64,000 nucleotides of DNA, taken from Paenibacillus sp. PCH8 (GTDB lineage: Bacteria > Bacillota > Bacilli > Paenibacillales > Paenibacillaceae). The position numbers were made by a program, and so were the translations under genes. The notes beneath the pieces were generated by a model. That model was not told the DNA's origin and searched no databases. It saw only the letters and a list, made by a program, of their open reading frames with translations. Location: contig NZ_PKQK01000006.1 of assembly GCF_002968835.1 (NCBI RefSeq), positions 1-64,000 of the forward strand, written 5' to 3'. Position 1 is the stretch's first letter. Every line of letters begins with the position of its first letter. Below are positions 35,612 to 45,672 of the stretch, one piece after another.

Positions 35612-36069
35612 TGAAAAAGATGATGCCTTGGCTAGCAACGATGTTGCTTGCTATCACACTCATTGTGGTGGTTGTGTTTGTATTTATGCAAGGCCAGAAC
35701 AAGAATGACGACACACATACTGCTGCAGCTTCTGAAGAAAAAAAAATGACTGCGGATGAGATTGTAGAAGTTTCCTCAGAGCTTGGAGAAATTAAAACCA
35801 ATTTGGCTGATACAGATCATGTTGTCGTTGTCAGCTTTTCATTCAAGTTGTCAGACAAAGTAGCCAAAGAAGATTTTGAGAAAATCAAAGAAATAACGGT
35901 GAAGCCTATTATCATTCAGACGTTTGCGGATACCAAGTCTGAGGAGCTGGCTACAGCGAAGGGCCGGGTTCAATTTAATGAGAGACTAACCGGACTTATT
36001 AATGAAGCTTTACCTGAGGGCAAGTTAAGCAGCACCAGTTTTTCAGCTTTTGTGATTGCGCAAATGTAA
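35611..36069 (+). CDS. fliL: Flagellar basal-body-associated protein FliL
   Basis: A 152-residue single-pass membrane protein (helix about 4-27) with a periplasm-facing C-terminal domain (HVVVVSFSFKLSD, RVQFNERLTGLINEALPEGK). FliL supports the stator. Its ATG shares the last base of the swrD stop. Confidence 0.93.
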   Translation: MKKMMPWLATMLLAITLIVVVVFVFMQGQNKNDDTHTAAASEEKKMTADEIVEVSSELGEIKTNLADTDHVVVVSFSFKLSDKVAKEDFEKIKEITVKPIIIQTFADTKSEELATAKGRVQFNERLTGLINEALPEGKLSSTSFSAFVIAQM

Positions 36070-36109
36070 ATGAACAGAACACGCTGTAGACCTGTAAGGG
36101 GGTGAGAAC

Positions 36110-37108
36110 ATGGTGGATGTATTATCACAAAATGAGATTGACGCCCTATTAGCAGCACTTTCTTCTGGCGAAATGGACGCGGAAGAATTGAAGAAGGAAG
36201 ATACTCAAAAGAAAATTAGATCGTACGATTTCAAGCGGGCAGTACGTTTTTCCAAAGATCATATTCGAAGTTTGACTCGTATTCACGAAAACTTTGCACG
36301 CTTTCTCACCACTTATTTTTCAGCCCAACTGCGGACGTTCGTTCAAATCAATGTCGTTCAGGTCGAACAGTTGCCTTATGATGAGTTTATCCGATCTATT
36401 CCTAAGATGACGATATTGAACATTTTTGAAGCGGAGCCACTGCAGGGACGAATGGTGATGGAGGTCCATCCCAACGTGGGATATGCGATGTTGGATCGCC
36501 TGCTTGGTGGAAACGGAATTGCTCCGACCAAGATCGTATCGATGACGGAGATTGAGACGACCATCATGGAGCGGATATTCAGCCGTGCGTTTGAAAGTTT
36601 GCAGGAAGCATGGAAGACCGTGTTGGATATTTCACCAAGGATGGAAGCACTGGAGACCAATCCGCAATTTATGCAGATTGTATCCCCCAATGAGACTATT
36701 GCTCTGATCTCGCTCAGTACCAAAATTGGTGACACGACAGGCATGATCAATCTATGTATACCACATGTCGTTCTTGAACCTATTATGTCCCGGTTGTCAA
36801 CTCATCAATGGTTTGTTTCGGAGAAGAAAACAAGAGCTCCGGAAGAATATGAAGCGTTAAAAGAGCGAGTGAACAAAGCCAAATTACCCGTTGTAGCGGA
36901 ATTGGGAGAATCCAGAATTTCAATTGCAGAATTTTTGGGGCTTTCTGTTGGTGATGTCATTACCTTAAACAAACCTGTTGATGAGGGACTTTCCATTAAA
37001 GTGGGTGACAGACTGAAGTATATAGGCAGTCCAGGAACCATTAAGGACCGTGTGGCTGTGCAAATAGACGAGATTGTCACCGAAGGAGTTGAAGAATTTG
37101 ACGAGTAA
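36110..37108 (+). CDS. fliM: Flagellar motor switch protein FliM
   Basis: A 332-residue switch protein. The N-terminal LSQNEIDALLAAL is the CheY-P-binding helix. A CheC-like middle domain follows, with GNG-type GGNGIAPTKIVSMTEIE, and a C-terminal SpoA domain (LGLSVGDVITLNKPVDE). ATG behind AAGGGGGTGAG. Confidence 0.95.
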   Translation: MVDVLSQNEIDALLAALSSGEMDAEELKKEDTQKKIRSYDFKRAVRFSKDHIRSLTRIHENFARFLTTYFSAQLRTFVQINVVQVEQLPYDEFIRSIPKMTILNIFEAEPLQGRMVMEVHPNVGYAMLDRLLGGNGIAPTKIVSMTEIETTIMERIFSRAFESLQEAWKTVLDISPRMEALETNPQFMQIVSPNETIALISLSTKIGDTTGMINLCIPHVVLEPIMSRLSTHQWFVSEKKTRAPEEYEALKERVNKAKLPVVAELGESRISIAEFLGLSVGDVITLNKPVDEGLSIKVGDRLKYIGSPGTIKDRVAVQIDEIVTEGVEEFDE

Positions 37109-38372
37109 GGATTATTTATCTCAGGAAGAAATCGATGCTTTGCTCCGGCAATCGGAATCGATAAACAGTTCGGAACCGGCTGAGAAGACAGTTGATGATT
37201 TTTTGACTGAGCTGGAACAAGACGCCTTGGGAGAGATTGGTAACATTACATTTGGTAGTGCGGCAACGGCTTTGTCCACGCTATTAGGAATGAAAGTAGA
37301 TATTACAACACCTAAGGTTTCCATTATTAGTCGAATACAGTTTGAAGAAGCTTTTCCTAAGCCACATGTTGCCGTTCATGTGAATTACGTGGATGGATTC
37401 GAAGGCATTAACTCGCTTGTCATCAAGAAGAGAGATGCTCAAGTCATCGCGGATCTGATGTTGGGTGGCGAAGGAAACCCGGTTGACGAAGAACTGAACG
37501 AAATCCATATTAGTGCAGTACAGGAAGCGATGAACCAGATGATGGGTTCCTCCGCGACCTCTATGTCCACGATCTTCAATCGTTTCGTGAATATTTCTCC
37601 TCCGGGAATCGATATTCTGAATTTGGAGAGCGGCGAGGGTGTCAGTAATCTTCCTGAAGATGAGACGTTGATTCAAGTTTCATTTCGTCTGTTAATAGGC
37701 GATTTGATAGATTCAAATCTGATGCAGTTACTTCCAGTACATTTTGCCAAAAGCATGGTAGATATGCTGATTGGAGGCGCGCAAGAGTCAACTGCTAGTG
37801 CTTCTGTGGCGACTACGCCTGATCCAGTACCGGCAGCGGTGACAGCACCGCCACCACCTGTTGCTGAACAGCCACCTGTACAGCAACAGGTGCCGCCACA
37901 AGCTCCACAGCCTCCTGCTCAGGACTATAACGGATATGGACAGGCTCCAATGGGTATGCCGCAAGGAATGCCGCCACAGCAGCCGTATGGCATGCCGCCG
38001 CAGCAACCTTATGGTGCACCTCAACATTACGGTGGAATGCCAAATAGGAATGTTAACGTACAACCAGTACAATTCGCCAATTTGCAAAATGGGGCGTTTG
38101 CTCATGTAGACGAGAACAATTTGAATTTATTGATGGACATTCCCCTTAAAGTCACCGTAGAATTAGGAAGGACCCAGAAGCAAATTAAAGATATATTGGA
38201 ACTGTCACAGGGTTCGATTGTCGAACTGGATAAGTTGGCTGGTGAACCTGTCGATATTTTGGTGAATAACAAACTGATCGCCAAGGGTGAAGTTGTCGTT
38301 ATTGACGAAAACTTTGGTGTTCGTGTTATAGATATCCTTAGCCAATGGGACCGAATTCAGAAATTACAATAA
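37098..38372 (+). CDS. fliY: Flagellar switch / CheY-P phosphatase FliY
   Basis: A 424-residue FliY. It has an N-terminal CheY-P-binding LSQEEIDALLRQ, a CheC-type phosphatase domain (DALGEIGNITFGSAATAL and VQEAMNQMMGSSATSM), a Pro/Gln/Met-rich linker with MPPQQPYG-type repeats (about 235-325), and a C-terminal SpoA/FliN domain (LMDIPLKVTVELGR). It replaces FliN and removes phosphate from CheY. TTG at 37098 lies 9 bases after AAGGAG and inside the end of fliM. Confidence 0.93.
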   Translation: MTSKDYLSQEEIDALLRQSESINSSEPAEKTVDDFLTELEQDALGEIGNITFGSAATALSTLLGMKVDITTPKVSIISRIQFEEAFPKPHVAVHVNYVDGFEGINSLVIKKRDAQVIADLMLGGEGNPVDEELNEIHISAVQEAMNQMMGSSATSMSTIFNRFVNISPPGIDILNLESGEGVSNLPEDETLIQVSFRLLIGDLIDSNLMQLLPVHFAKSMVDMLIGGAQESTASASVATTPDPVPAAVTAPPPPVAEQPPVQQQVPPQAPQPPAQDYNGYGQAPMGMPQGMPPQQPYGMPPQQPYGAPQHYGGMPNRNVNVQPVQFANLQNGAFAHVDENNLNLLMDIPLKVTVELGRTQKQIKDILELSQGSIVELDKLAGEPVDILVNNKLIAKGEVVVIDENFGVRVIDILSQWDRIQKLQ

Positions 38373-38400
38373 GCACAATTTAGGGAGGACTTTAATCAAG

Positions 38401-38766
38401 ATGGCAAACCGAATTTTAGTCGTAGACGACGCTGCATTTATGAGAATGATGATCCGGGACATTTTGTCCAAAAATGGATATGAGGTTGTTGGTGAGGCAC
38501 AGGATGGTTCACAAGCAATTGAGAAATTTAAAGAGCTTCGTCCAGATCTGATCACAATGGATATCACTATGCCTGAGATGGATGGCATTGCAGCTTTGAA
38601 AGAAATTAAAAAGATTGATGCGAACGCAAAAGTCATTATGTGTTCTGCAATGGGTCAACAAGCGATGGTAATCGATGCAATTCAAGCGGGAGCCAAAGAC
38701 TTCATTGTTAAACCTTTCCAATCTGACCGAGTTATCGAAGCGATTAGCAAGACGCTGGGCAATTAA
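38401..38766 (+). CDS. cheY: Chemotaxis response regulator CheY
   Basis: A 121-residue single receiver domain. Acidic pocket DD at 9-10, phosphorylated Asp in LITMDITMPEMDG (D54), Ser/Thr in CSAMG, and Lys in FIVKPF. It carries the signal from CheA to FliM and FliY. ATG behind TAGGGAGGAC. Confidence 0.96.
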   Translation: MANRILVVDDAAFMRMMIRDILSKNGYEVVGEAQDGSQAIEKFKELRPDLITMDITMPEMDGIAALKEIKKIDANAKVIMCSAMGQQAMVIDAIQAGAKDFIVKPFQSDRVIEAISKTLGN

Positions 38767-38771
38767 GAAAG

Positions 38772-39314
38772 ATGATGATGGCTCAGGGAGATAATCCGGT
38801 AGGAACTGGCGCGGGAGCCAATTATTATTTACAGCTTGTATGGGTGATTGTTGTCCTGGTCGTCATTCTGGTCCTTATTGTCTATCTGATCCGGTTTTTA
38901 AATAAACGGAATCAGCAGTGGTTCCGGAACGGCACGATTCGTATTCTGGGCGGGGTCGGACTGGGACAAAACAAGTCGCTGCAAATTATAGAAATTGGTG
39001 GAAGTGTTTATCTGCTTGGTGTAGGTGAAGACATACAGCTGGTAGACAAAGTTTCGGATCTTGAAGAGGCGCAGCGAATCATTAATTCATTTGAACGAGA
39101 TGCTGCTGCACAACAAGGGAGTCTTTCGCCTCTCATTGCCAAGCTCGCAAAACGCTTCCGTAAAGATGAACCGCCGCGGGAAATGGATTTAGAGGACACA
39201 ACTTCTTTTCACGAAATGTTTGAATCCAAACTTCGGCAGATGCCTAACCGTAAAGAGAAGATGGAGAAGCTCCTGGATAAAGACAATACTACAGATCGGT
39301 CGAGGGATTCATGA
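38772..39314 (+). CDS. fliO: Flagellar export protein FliO (FliZ type)
   Basis: A 180-residue protein with one membrane helix (about 20-43) and a FliO cytoplasmic domain (ILGGVGLGQNKSLQIIEIGG, VYLLGVGEDIQLVDKV). FliO helps assemble the FliP ring. It starts with ATG at 38772; adjacent ATGs at 38775 and 38778 are possible. It overlaps fliP by ATGA. Confidence 0.9.
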   Translation: MMMAQGDNPVGTGAGANYYLQLVWVIVVLVVILVLIVYLIRFLNKRNQQWFRNGTIRILGGVGLGQNKSLQIIEIGGSVYLLGVGEDIQLVDKVSDLEEAQRIINSFERDAAAQQGSLSPLIAKLAKRFRKDEPPREMDLEDTTSFHEMFESKLRQMPNRKEKMEKLLDKDNTTDRSRDS

Positions 39315-40065
39315 AGAAAAAGATTTGGTTAGCGTGTTGTTTGATAGGACTTATCAGTCTGGCATCTGTTACGGTTGCCTTTGCCGAACCCATTCCGAAT
39401 ATTGATATTCAAATCGGAAATGGGGATGGGGGAACACCGAGCACGAGTTCACTGTCCATTATCCTTTTAATTACGGTGCTTAGTATTGCACCCGCATTAC
39501 TGGTGCTGATGACCAGTTTTACTCGGATTGTAATTGTTCTGGGTTTTGTACGGACATCTTTGGGTACACAACAAATGCCACCCAATCAGGTGCTGGTCGG
39601 TTTAGCGCTCTTTCTGACACTTTTCATCATGTCACCGACGTTGTCTTCCATAAATCAGGTAGCACTTCAGCCTTATCTCAAGGGAGACATTACACAAATC
39701 GAAGCGCTTGAAAAAGCTGCAGATCCAGTGAAAAAATTTATGTTTACTCACACCAGAGAAAAAGATCTACTTCTGTTTATGAAGTACAATCAGACCGAAC
39801 AGCCCAAAACATATCAGGATATTCCGATCACTGTTATGGTGCCGGCATATGTAATCAGTGAGTTGAAGACAGCATTCCAGATGGGCTTCATGATTTTTAT
39901 TCCGTTTCTGGTAATAGACATTGTTGTCGCGAGTACACTCATGGCAATGGGGATGATGATGCTTCCCCGGTCATGATCTCATTACCTTTCAAAATACTGC
40001 TCTTTGTCCTAGTGGACGGGTGGTATCTGGTAGTCAAGTCACTGTTGCTGAGTTTTAATACTTGA
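39311..40065 (+). pseudogene. fliP: Flagellar export gate protein FliP, single-base frameshift near the C-terminus
   Basis: The reading frame as written (39311-39976, 221 residues) has a signal-like start and the FliP membrane core (LLITVLSIAPALLVLMTSFT, FVRTSLGTQQMPPNQVLVGL, FMIFIPFLVIDIVVASTLMA). It stops after MMMLPRS. Another frame then reads VMISLPFKILLFVLVDGWYL and VVKSLLLSFN to TGA at 40063-40065, which is the missing last membrane segment. The break is at the run CCCC at 39965-39968. One more C gives MMMLPPVMISLPFK and a 251-residue protein, normal for FliP. The loss is easy to miss because most of the protein is intact. Confidence 0.9.
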
Positions 40066-40090
40066 GCCGGAAAGTTAAAGGAGGACGGTC

Positions 40091-40360
40091 ATGACTTCGG
40101 AATTTATTATCGGTCTGGCCGGGAAAGCGGTATACACGTCATTGCTGGCCAGTGCACCCATGCTTATACTAGCTCTGGTTGTAGGACTTGCAATCAGTAT
40201 TTTCCAAGCGACAACTCAAATTCAGGAACAAACATTGGCTTTTGTACCCAAAATTATTGCTGTGCTTCTGGCAATACTTGTGTTCGGACCTTGGATCTTG
40301 AATATATTGCTCGATTTCACGTTTAACATTCTCGACAATCTATACAGATACATAGGGTAG
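40091..40360 (+). CDS. fliQ: Flagellar export gate protein FliQ
   Basis: An 89-residue protein with two membrane helices (about 15-38 and 50-75). IFQATTQIQEQTLAFVPKI between them is characteristic. Part of the FliPQR gate. ATG behind AAAGGAGG. Confidence 0.95.
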   Translation: MTSEFIIGLAGKAVYTSLLASAPMLILALVVGLAISIFQATTQIQEQTLAFVPKIIAVLLAILVFGPWILNILLDFTFNILDNLYRYIG

Positions 40361-40370
40361 GCTTTAGCAG

Positions 40371-41159
40371 ATGGAGACATTATTGCAAAGTTTTCCTGTC
40401 GCTCTGCTTATCTTTTGTCGAATAGCATCATTTTTTGTTACTGCGCCAGTCTTTTCAGCTCGAAATGTACCGAATTCAGTCAAAATTGGTTTATCTGCTT
40501 TTGTCACATTGTCTGTATATATGATAGATGGCATAAATCAGACCGTACCGACAGACCTTAGTTATATTTTGCTCATCATTAGAGAAATTTTGATTGGTTT
40601 GATTCTGGGGTTTGCTGCGTATCTATTGATGACGGCTGTGCAGACAGCAGGAACCTTTATCGATCTTCAGATTGGTTTCGGTATGGCCAATGTGTACGAT
40701 CCGATGACAGGTGCTTCAGCGCCACTTACGGGTAACTTGAAGTATGCGTTCGCTACGCTTCTGTTTCTGACGATGAATGGACACCATTATTTACTGGATG
40801 CGATAGTCTATAGTTACCGATGGGTTCCGTTATCGAATGTATTTTTCCTGCGATTGGCAGATGGGAGTATAGCTGAATTTTTGCTGCGTACCTTGGGGCA
40901 ATCATTTATGCTTGCTTTTCAGATGGCTGCTCCGATTGTAGTCGCATTGTTTTTGACGGATGTAGGATTGGGATTCTTGGCCAAAACGGCTCCGCAATTT
41001 AATGTGTTTGCTGTCGGAATGCCGCTTAAGTTACTCGTCGGGCTTGCTATTTTGCTTTTGCTGGTTCCCAGTTTTGCCTTTGTATTTAGCCAATTGTTCG
41101 AAGTAATATTTACATCCATGGAAAAATTGCTGGGAACCATCGGTCAAAGGCCGGGCTGA
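40371..41159 (+). CDS. fliR: Flagellar export gate protein FliR
   Basis: A 262-residue membrane protein with about six hydrophobic helices; FIDLQIGFGMANVYDPMTGA near the middle is diagnostic. It completes the FliPQR pore. It starts 10 bases after fliQ. Confidence 0.95.
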   Translation: METLLQSFPVALLIFCRIASFFVTAPVFSARNVPNSVKIGLSAFVTLSVYMIDGINQTVPTDLSYILLIIREILIGLILGFAAYLLMTAVQTAGTFIDLQIGFGMANVYDPMTGASAPLTGNLKYAFATLLFLTMNGHHYLLDAIVYSYRWVPLSNVFFLRLADGSIAEFLLRTLGQSFMLAFQMAAPIVVALFLTDVGLGFLAKTAPQFNVFAVGMPLKLLVGLAILLLLVPSFAFVFSQLFEVIFTSMEKLLGTIGQRPG

Positions 41160-41182
41160 GTGAAACGGAGGATATGACTCGG

Positions 41183-42265
41183 ATGAAACTTCAACTCGAC
41201 CTCCAATTGTTTTCGGGGGAGAAGACAGAGAAAGCTACCCCGAAAAAAAGACAGGATGCACGAAAAAAAGGACAGGTTGTCAAAAGTATGGAGTTATCGG
41301 GTTCTTCGATTCTCCTGTTCTCGTTTTTGATTTTGTCGGTTTTCAGTGATTTTTACAAGGAACGCACAGTTCGACTGTTCACGGATATCTTCATCAATCG
41401 GTTGAACATGGAAATCACCGGTGAGAATGTAATGGCGCTTATGATGCGCTATGGCGTTGAGATTATGTTGTTGCTGGCTCCAGTATTGTTGGGGGCCGTC
41501 CTAGTAGCCTTAATCGTTAATTACATGCAGGTTGGTTTTCTACTGGTGGGCGAAGGCTTAAAACCGAAACTGGAAAAGTTGGATCCAATTAAAGGATTCA
41601 AAAATATTTTCTCTATGCGATCATTAGTCGAATTTGCTAAGTCCGTTTTGAAAATGACCATTATCGGCTATCTTGTGTACAGTACAATTACAAGTTACCA
41701 GTCTGATATTGCTTCGCTTTCTCATTTTTCACTGGATGCCATTTTACATTTTGCAGCCTCAATTACTTTAAATCTCGGAATCAAAATTGCGGTAGCTCTT
41801 CTTATACTTGCTATATTCGATTACATGTATCAAAAGTACGATAATGAGAAAAAACTCCGCATGTCCAAGCAAGACATCAAGGATGAGTATAAGAAAATGG
41901 AAGGTGATCCGCTGATCAAGGGTAAAATTCGGGAGCGTCAGCGTCGTATGGCTATGCAGCGTATGATGCAGGAAGTACCGAATGCGGATGTAATCATCAC
42001 GAACCCGACCCACTTTGCAATTGCTTTGAAGTATGAAGGTTCCGAGATGGAGGCTCCGCAGATTATTGCCAAAGGTCAGGATTATGTTGCCTTGCGCATT
42101 AAGGAGATTGCCAAAGAACACGGTGTTGTTACGATGGAAAATAAGCCGCTGGCACGGGCATTGTTCCAGAGAGCCGAGATTGGTGATGCCATACCGGCCG
42201 ATTTGTTTCAAGCGGTAGCCGAAGTGCTGGCTTATGTATATAAACTAAAGGGCAGAACGAGATAA
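41183..42265 (+). CDS. flhB: Flagellar export switch protein FlhB
   Basis: A 360-residue FlhB. The start MKLQLDLQLFSGEKTEKATP is typical, followed by four membrane helices and a C-terminal cytoplasmic domain with the self-cleaving NPTH motif (ITNPTHFAIAL), then the IPADLFQAVAEVLAYVYK end. It switches export from hook to filament proteins with FliK. I use ATG at 41183 from family length; ATG at 41174 sits almost on the ribosome-binding site. Confidence 0.94.
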   Translation: MKLQLDLQLFSGEKTEKATPKKRQDARKKGQVVKSMELSGSSILLFSFLILSVFSDFYKERTVRLFTDIFINRLNMEITGENVMALMMRYGVEIMLLLAPVLLGAVLVALIVNYMQVGFLLVGEGLKPKLEKLDPIKGFKNIFSMRSLVEFAKSVLKMTIIGYLVYSTITSYQSDIASLSHFSLDAILHFAASITLNLGIKIAVALLILAIFDYMYQKYDNEKKLRMSKQDIKDEYKKMEGDPLIKGKIRERQRRMAMQRMMQEVPNADVIITNPTHFAIALKYEGSEMEAPQIIAKGQDYVALRIKEIAKEHGVVTMENKPLARALFQRAEIGDAIPADLFQAVAEVLAYVYKLKGRTR

Positions 42266-42290
42266 AAGGGGATCGGAGGCCGTACATTCA

Positions 42291-44323
42291 TTGAAAACAA
42301 AAGATTTAGCTGTCCTTTCGGGTATTATCGGCATTGTGTTGATGATGATTCTCCCGATCCCAATCTGGTTGTTGGATATGCTGCTCGTCATCAATATTGC
42401 AATTGCGCTGATGATATTGCTCGTTGCCATGAACAGCAAAGAAGCATTGCAGTTTTCTATTTTCCCAGCTTTGCTGCTAATCACCACACTATTTCGACTC
42501 GCACTGAATATTTCGACAACCAAGCTAATTCTTGGCGAAGGTGATGCGGGAGCCGTTGTTGCTACCTTTGGTAGCTGGATTGCCGGGGGCAAATTGCGAT
42601 CGGGTTTGTTGTGTTTCTGATCTTGGTTGTTGTTCAGTTCATCGTTATCACCAAGGGATCGGAACGTGTAGCTGAAGTAGCTGCCCGATTCACACTCGAT
42701 GCGATGCCTGGTAAACAAATGAGTATTGATGCGGATCTGAATGCAGGTCTGATCAATGAGCAGCAAGCGCGTGAGCGTCGTTCCAAGATTGAACGCGAAG
42801 CCGACTTCTATGGAGCAATGGATGGAGCAAGTAAGTTCGTAAAAGGAGACGCAATTGCAAGCATTATCATCCTCTTGATCAATTTGATTGGTGGATTTAT
42901 CATCGGGATGACCGTGCATGGTCTTGACTTTGCTGAGTCACTTGCCACGTATTCCGTTCTAACCATAGGAGATGGATTGGTCAGCCAGATTCCAGCTCTT
43001 CTGATTTCAACAGCAGCAGGTCTCATTGTTACAAGAGCGTCATCTGAAGGAAACTTGGCAGATGATATTACGGGGCAGTTATTTACATACCCGATCCTTA
43101 TTTACATTGTAGCTTTCGTTATTGCCATGCTCGGTTTTTTCACGCCAATTCATGTTATTACTACGCTTCCATTGGCAGGTGTGCTCGCTTTTGCCGCATG
43201 GCGGATGCAGAATAATCTGAATTTGAAGCAGGAAGCGGAAGAACAATTGGAAGAGGAACAGCAGATTGAAGAGGTCAGAAGCCCTGAAAGTGTCATTAAC
43301 CTGCTTCAGGTGGACCCTATTGAGTTTGAATTCGGTTATGGTCTAATCCCGCTCGCTGATAATCAGCAAGGTGGGGACTTGCTAGATCGGATCATTATGA
43401 TCAGGAGGCAGTGTGCTCTTGAAATGGGGTTGGTCGTTCCCGTCATACGGATTCGGGATAACATTCAACTTAGACCTAATGAGTATGTTATCAAAGTCAA
43501 GGGTAACGTGGTAGGCGGCGGAGAACTGTTGTTGAATCATTACCTTGCGATGAGTCCAGGTTATGAAGAGGAGTCCGTGACGGGTATTGAAACGACTGAG
43601 CCAGCTTTTGGGCTTCCTGCACTATGGATTGATGAAGTAACCAAAGACCGTGCGGAACTTGCAGGGTATACGGTTGTAGATCCACCTTCCGTTGTGGCCA
43701 CTCATCTAACGGAACTGATCAAGAAGCATGCGCATGAGTTACTTGGAAGACAAGAGACGAAAGCACTTGTGGATAATCTTAGAGAGAACTACTCTGCGTT
43801 GGTAGATGAACTTATTCCTTCTGTCCTCTCCATTGGTGATGTGCAGAAAGTGCTCGCTAAGTTATTGCGTGAGAAAGTATCTATCCGTGACATGGTTACC
43901 ATTTTTGAGACATTGGCCGACTACGGTACGTATACGAAAGACCCTGATGTACTGACTGAATATGTCAGACAATCGCTCTCGCGTCAGATTACTCAACAGT
44001 TTTCACAGAAAGGTGAGACACTTCGAGTGATCACGGTGGGTCCTGGCCTAGAGAAGAAAATTGCAGAAAGTGTGCAACAATCGGATCAAGGGAGCTATCT
44101 TGCGCTAGACCCGGTATCCACACAAAGTGTATATCAGAAGCTGAGTGAACAAGTGAATCGTCTGATTCAATCGGGTCAACAACCTGTTGTATTAACTTCT
44201 CCAACCATTCGGATGTATCTGCGTCAGGTTATTGAACGTACTATGCAGGATATTCCTGTTCTTTCCTACAGCGAGTTGGAGCCGAATGTTGAAATTCAAA
44301 GTATCGGGGTGGTGAACTTATGA
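42291..44323 (+). pseudogene. flhA: Flagellar export gate protein FlhA, single-base frameshift
   Basis: The first part (42291-42620) has the N-terminal membrane helices and ALQFSIFPALLLITTLFRLA. It shifts out of frame at the run GGGGG at 42585-42589. The second part (from about 42590) has GFVVFLILVVVQFIVITKG, the FHIPEP-region residues and the large cytoplasmic domain. One extra G reads SWIAGGQIAIGFVVFLIL and gives about 677 residues, normal for FlhA. TTG start behind GGATCGGAGG. As written there is no functional export gate. Confidence 0.93.
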
Positions 44324-45672
44324 GAGTAAAACAATACGTTGTTGAGACCATGCCCGAAGCTATGCTTCAAATTCGCAAAGACCTGGGAAGTGATGCCGTC
44401 ATTCTGTCCACCAAAGAGATTAAGGTGGGCGGTGTGATGGGAATGTTTCGCAAAAAAAGGATCGAAGTTGTAGCTGCAGTGGACAAGGAAGAAACCAAGC
44501 AATCGCCGAAGCCAGTACAACATCAATTTACCCCTGTACCTCGTGCATTTGTGCCTGAAGCTTATCGGCAAACAGCTCGTTCGTTTGCTGCGGTTTCTGA
44601 TGAGTCGGTCACAACGGATAGAGCTGATCAAAATGCACAGGAAAAATCTGTGGCTGCAATGTCTAAGTTTGAATCGAATAATATCGTTACAGACATAGAT
44701 AACGGCTCGGATTCTTCGAGCACTGAACATAAACCGCGACCGCAAGGGGCGGATTTTTCGGGTTTAACAACTGCCTCTACTCAACTGGCTTCAGATCTGC
44801 AGCAGGACAAGTTAATGAATGAATTACAGGATCTTAAACAGATGATGACCAAGCTTTCAAAGCAAGGTACTTCTGCTGACCCTGTGCCCGAGGAACTGCA
44901 TAAGATCAGAGAACGGTTGATGGAACAAGATGTTTGGCCTGAGGTATGGGAATCCTGGTTTGATTCGATTCAAGCAAGATTTACTGAGGGTGGATTGAAC
45001 GAGCAAGAAATAGAACAAGCAGTAAGGCTTGAGGTCATGCATTTTCTTGAAAATCGTATTGACGAAGGCATTCTTCCCACCACTCGAATCGTGTATGTAG
45101 CTGGGCCAACAGGAGTCGGGAAAACAACGACAATTGCGAAATTGGCAGCTGAACAGATGTTCAAGAAACAGCGCAAAGTTGGATTCATTACATCAGATAC
45201 GTATCGGATTTCTGCGGTAGAACAGCTTAGAACCTATGCATCCATACTGAATGTTCCACTTGAGGTGGTACAATCACCTGGTGATACACAACGCGCAATT
45301 TCCCGTTTAGAGGATTGTGATTTGATCTTTATGGATACTGCAGGAAGAAACTACAGAAATGAATTACTTGTCTCAGAACTGCAAAGTTTGCTTGCTCCTG
45401 TCGAGAATAGTGAAACCTTCCTCGTCATGAGCATGACTTCCAAAAGTGCCGATATGGTTCAGATTACCGAACATTTTAGTAAATATGGACTGGGTAAAGT
45501 GATTTTTACCAAAATGGATGAGACTGGAAGCTGCGGGCCGATGTTTAACCTTCTCTATCGTTTTCCACTCAAGCTCGCATATGTGGCTAATGGACAGAAT
45601 GTTCCAGACGATTTGTTGAAGCCGGCAGCAGACTTGTTATCTAAACAGTTGTTGGGAGAATTGGCACAATGA
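44320..45672 (+). CDS. flhF: Flagellar SRP-like GTPase FlhF
   Basis: A 450-residue FlhF. The N-terminal region (1-about 180) is basic and then variable. An SRP-type NG domain follows, with G1 GPTGVGKTT (262-270), DTYRISAVEQLRTYA and the DTAGRN loop. FlhF sets flagellar position and number with FlhG. ATGA overlap with flhA. Confidence 0.94.
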   Translation: MRVKQYVVETMPEAMLQIRKDLGSDAVILSTKEIKVGGVMGMFRKKRIEVVAAVDKEETKQSPKPVQHQFTPVPRAFVPEAYRQTARSFAAVSDESVTTDRADQNAQEKSVAAMSKFESNNIVTDIDNGSDSSSTEHKPRPQGADFSGLTTASTQLASDLQQDKLMNELQDLKQMMTKLSKQGTSADPVPEELHKIRERLMEQDVWPEVWESWFDSIQARFTEGGLNEQEIEQAVRLEVMHFLENRIDEGILPTTRIVYVAGPTGVGKTTTIAKLAAEQMFKKQRKVGFITSDTYRISAVEQLRTYASILNVPLEVVQSPGDTQRAISRLEDCDLIFMDTAGRNYRNELLVSELQSLLAPVENSETFLVMSMTSKSADMVQITEHFSKYGLGKVIFTKMDETGSCGPMFNLLYRFPLKLAYVANGQNVPDDLLKPAADLLSKQLLGELAQ

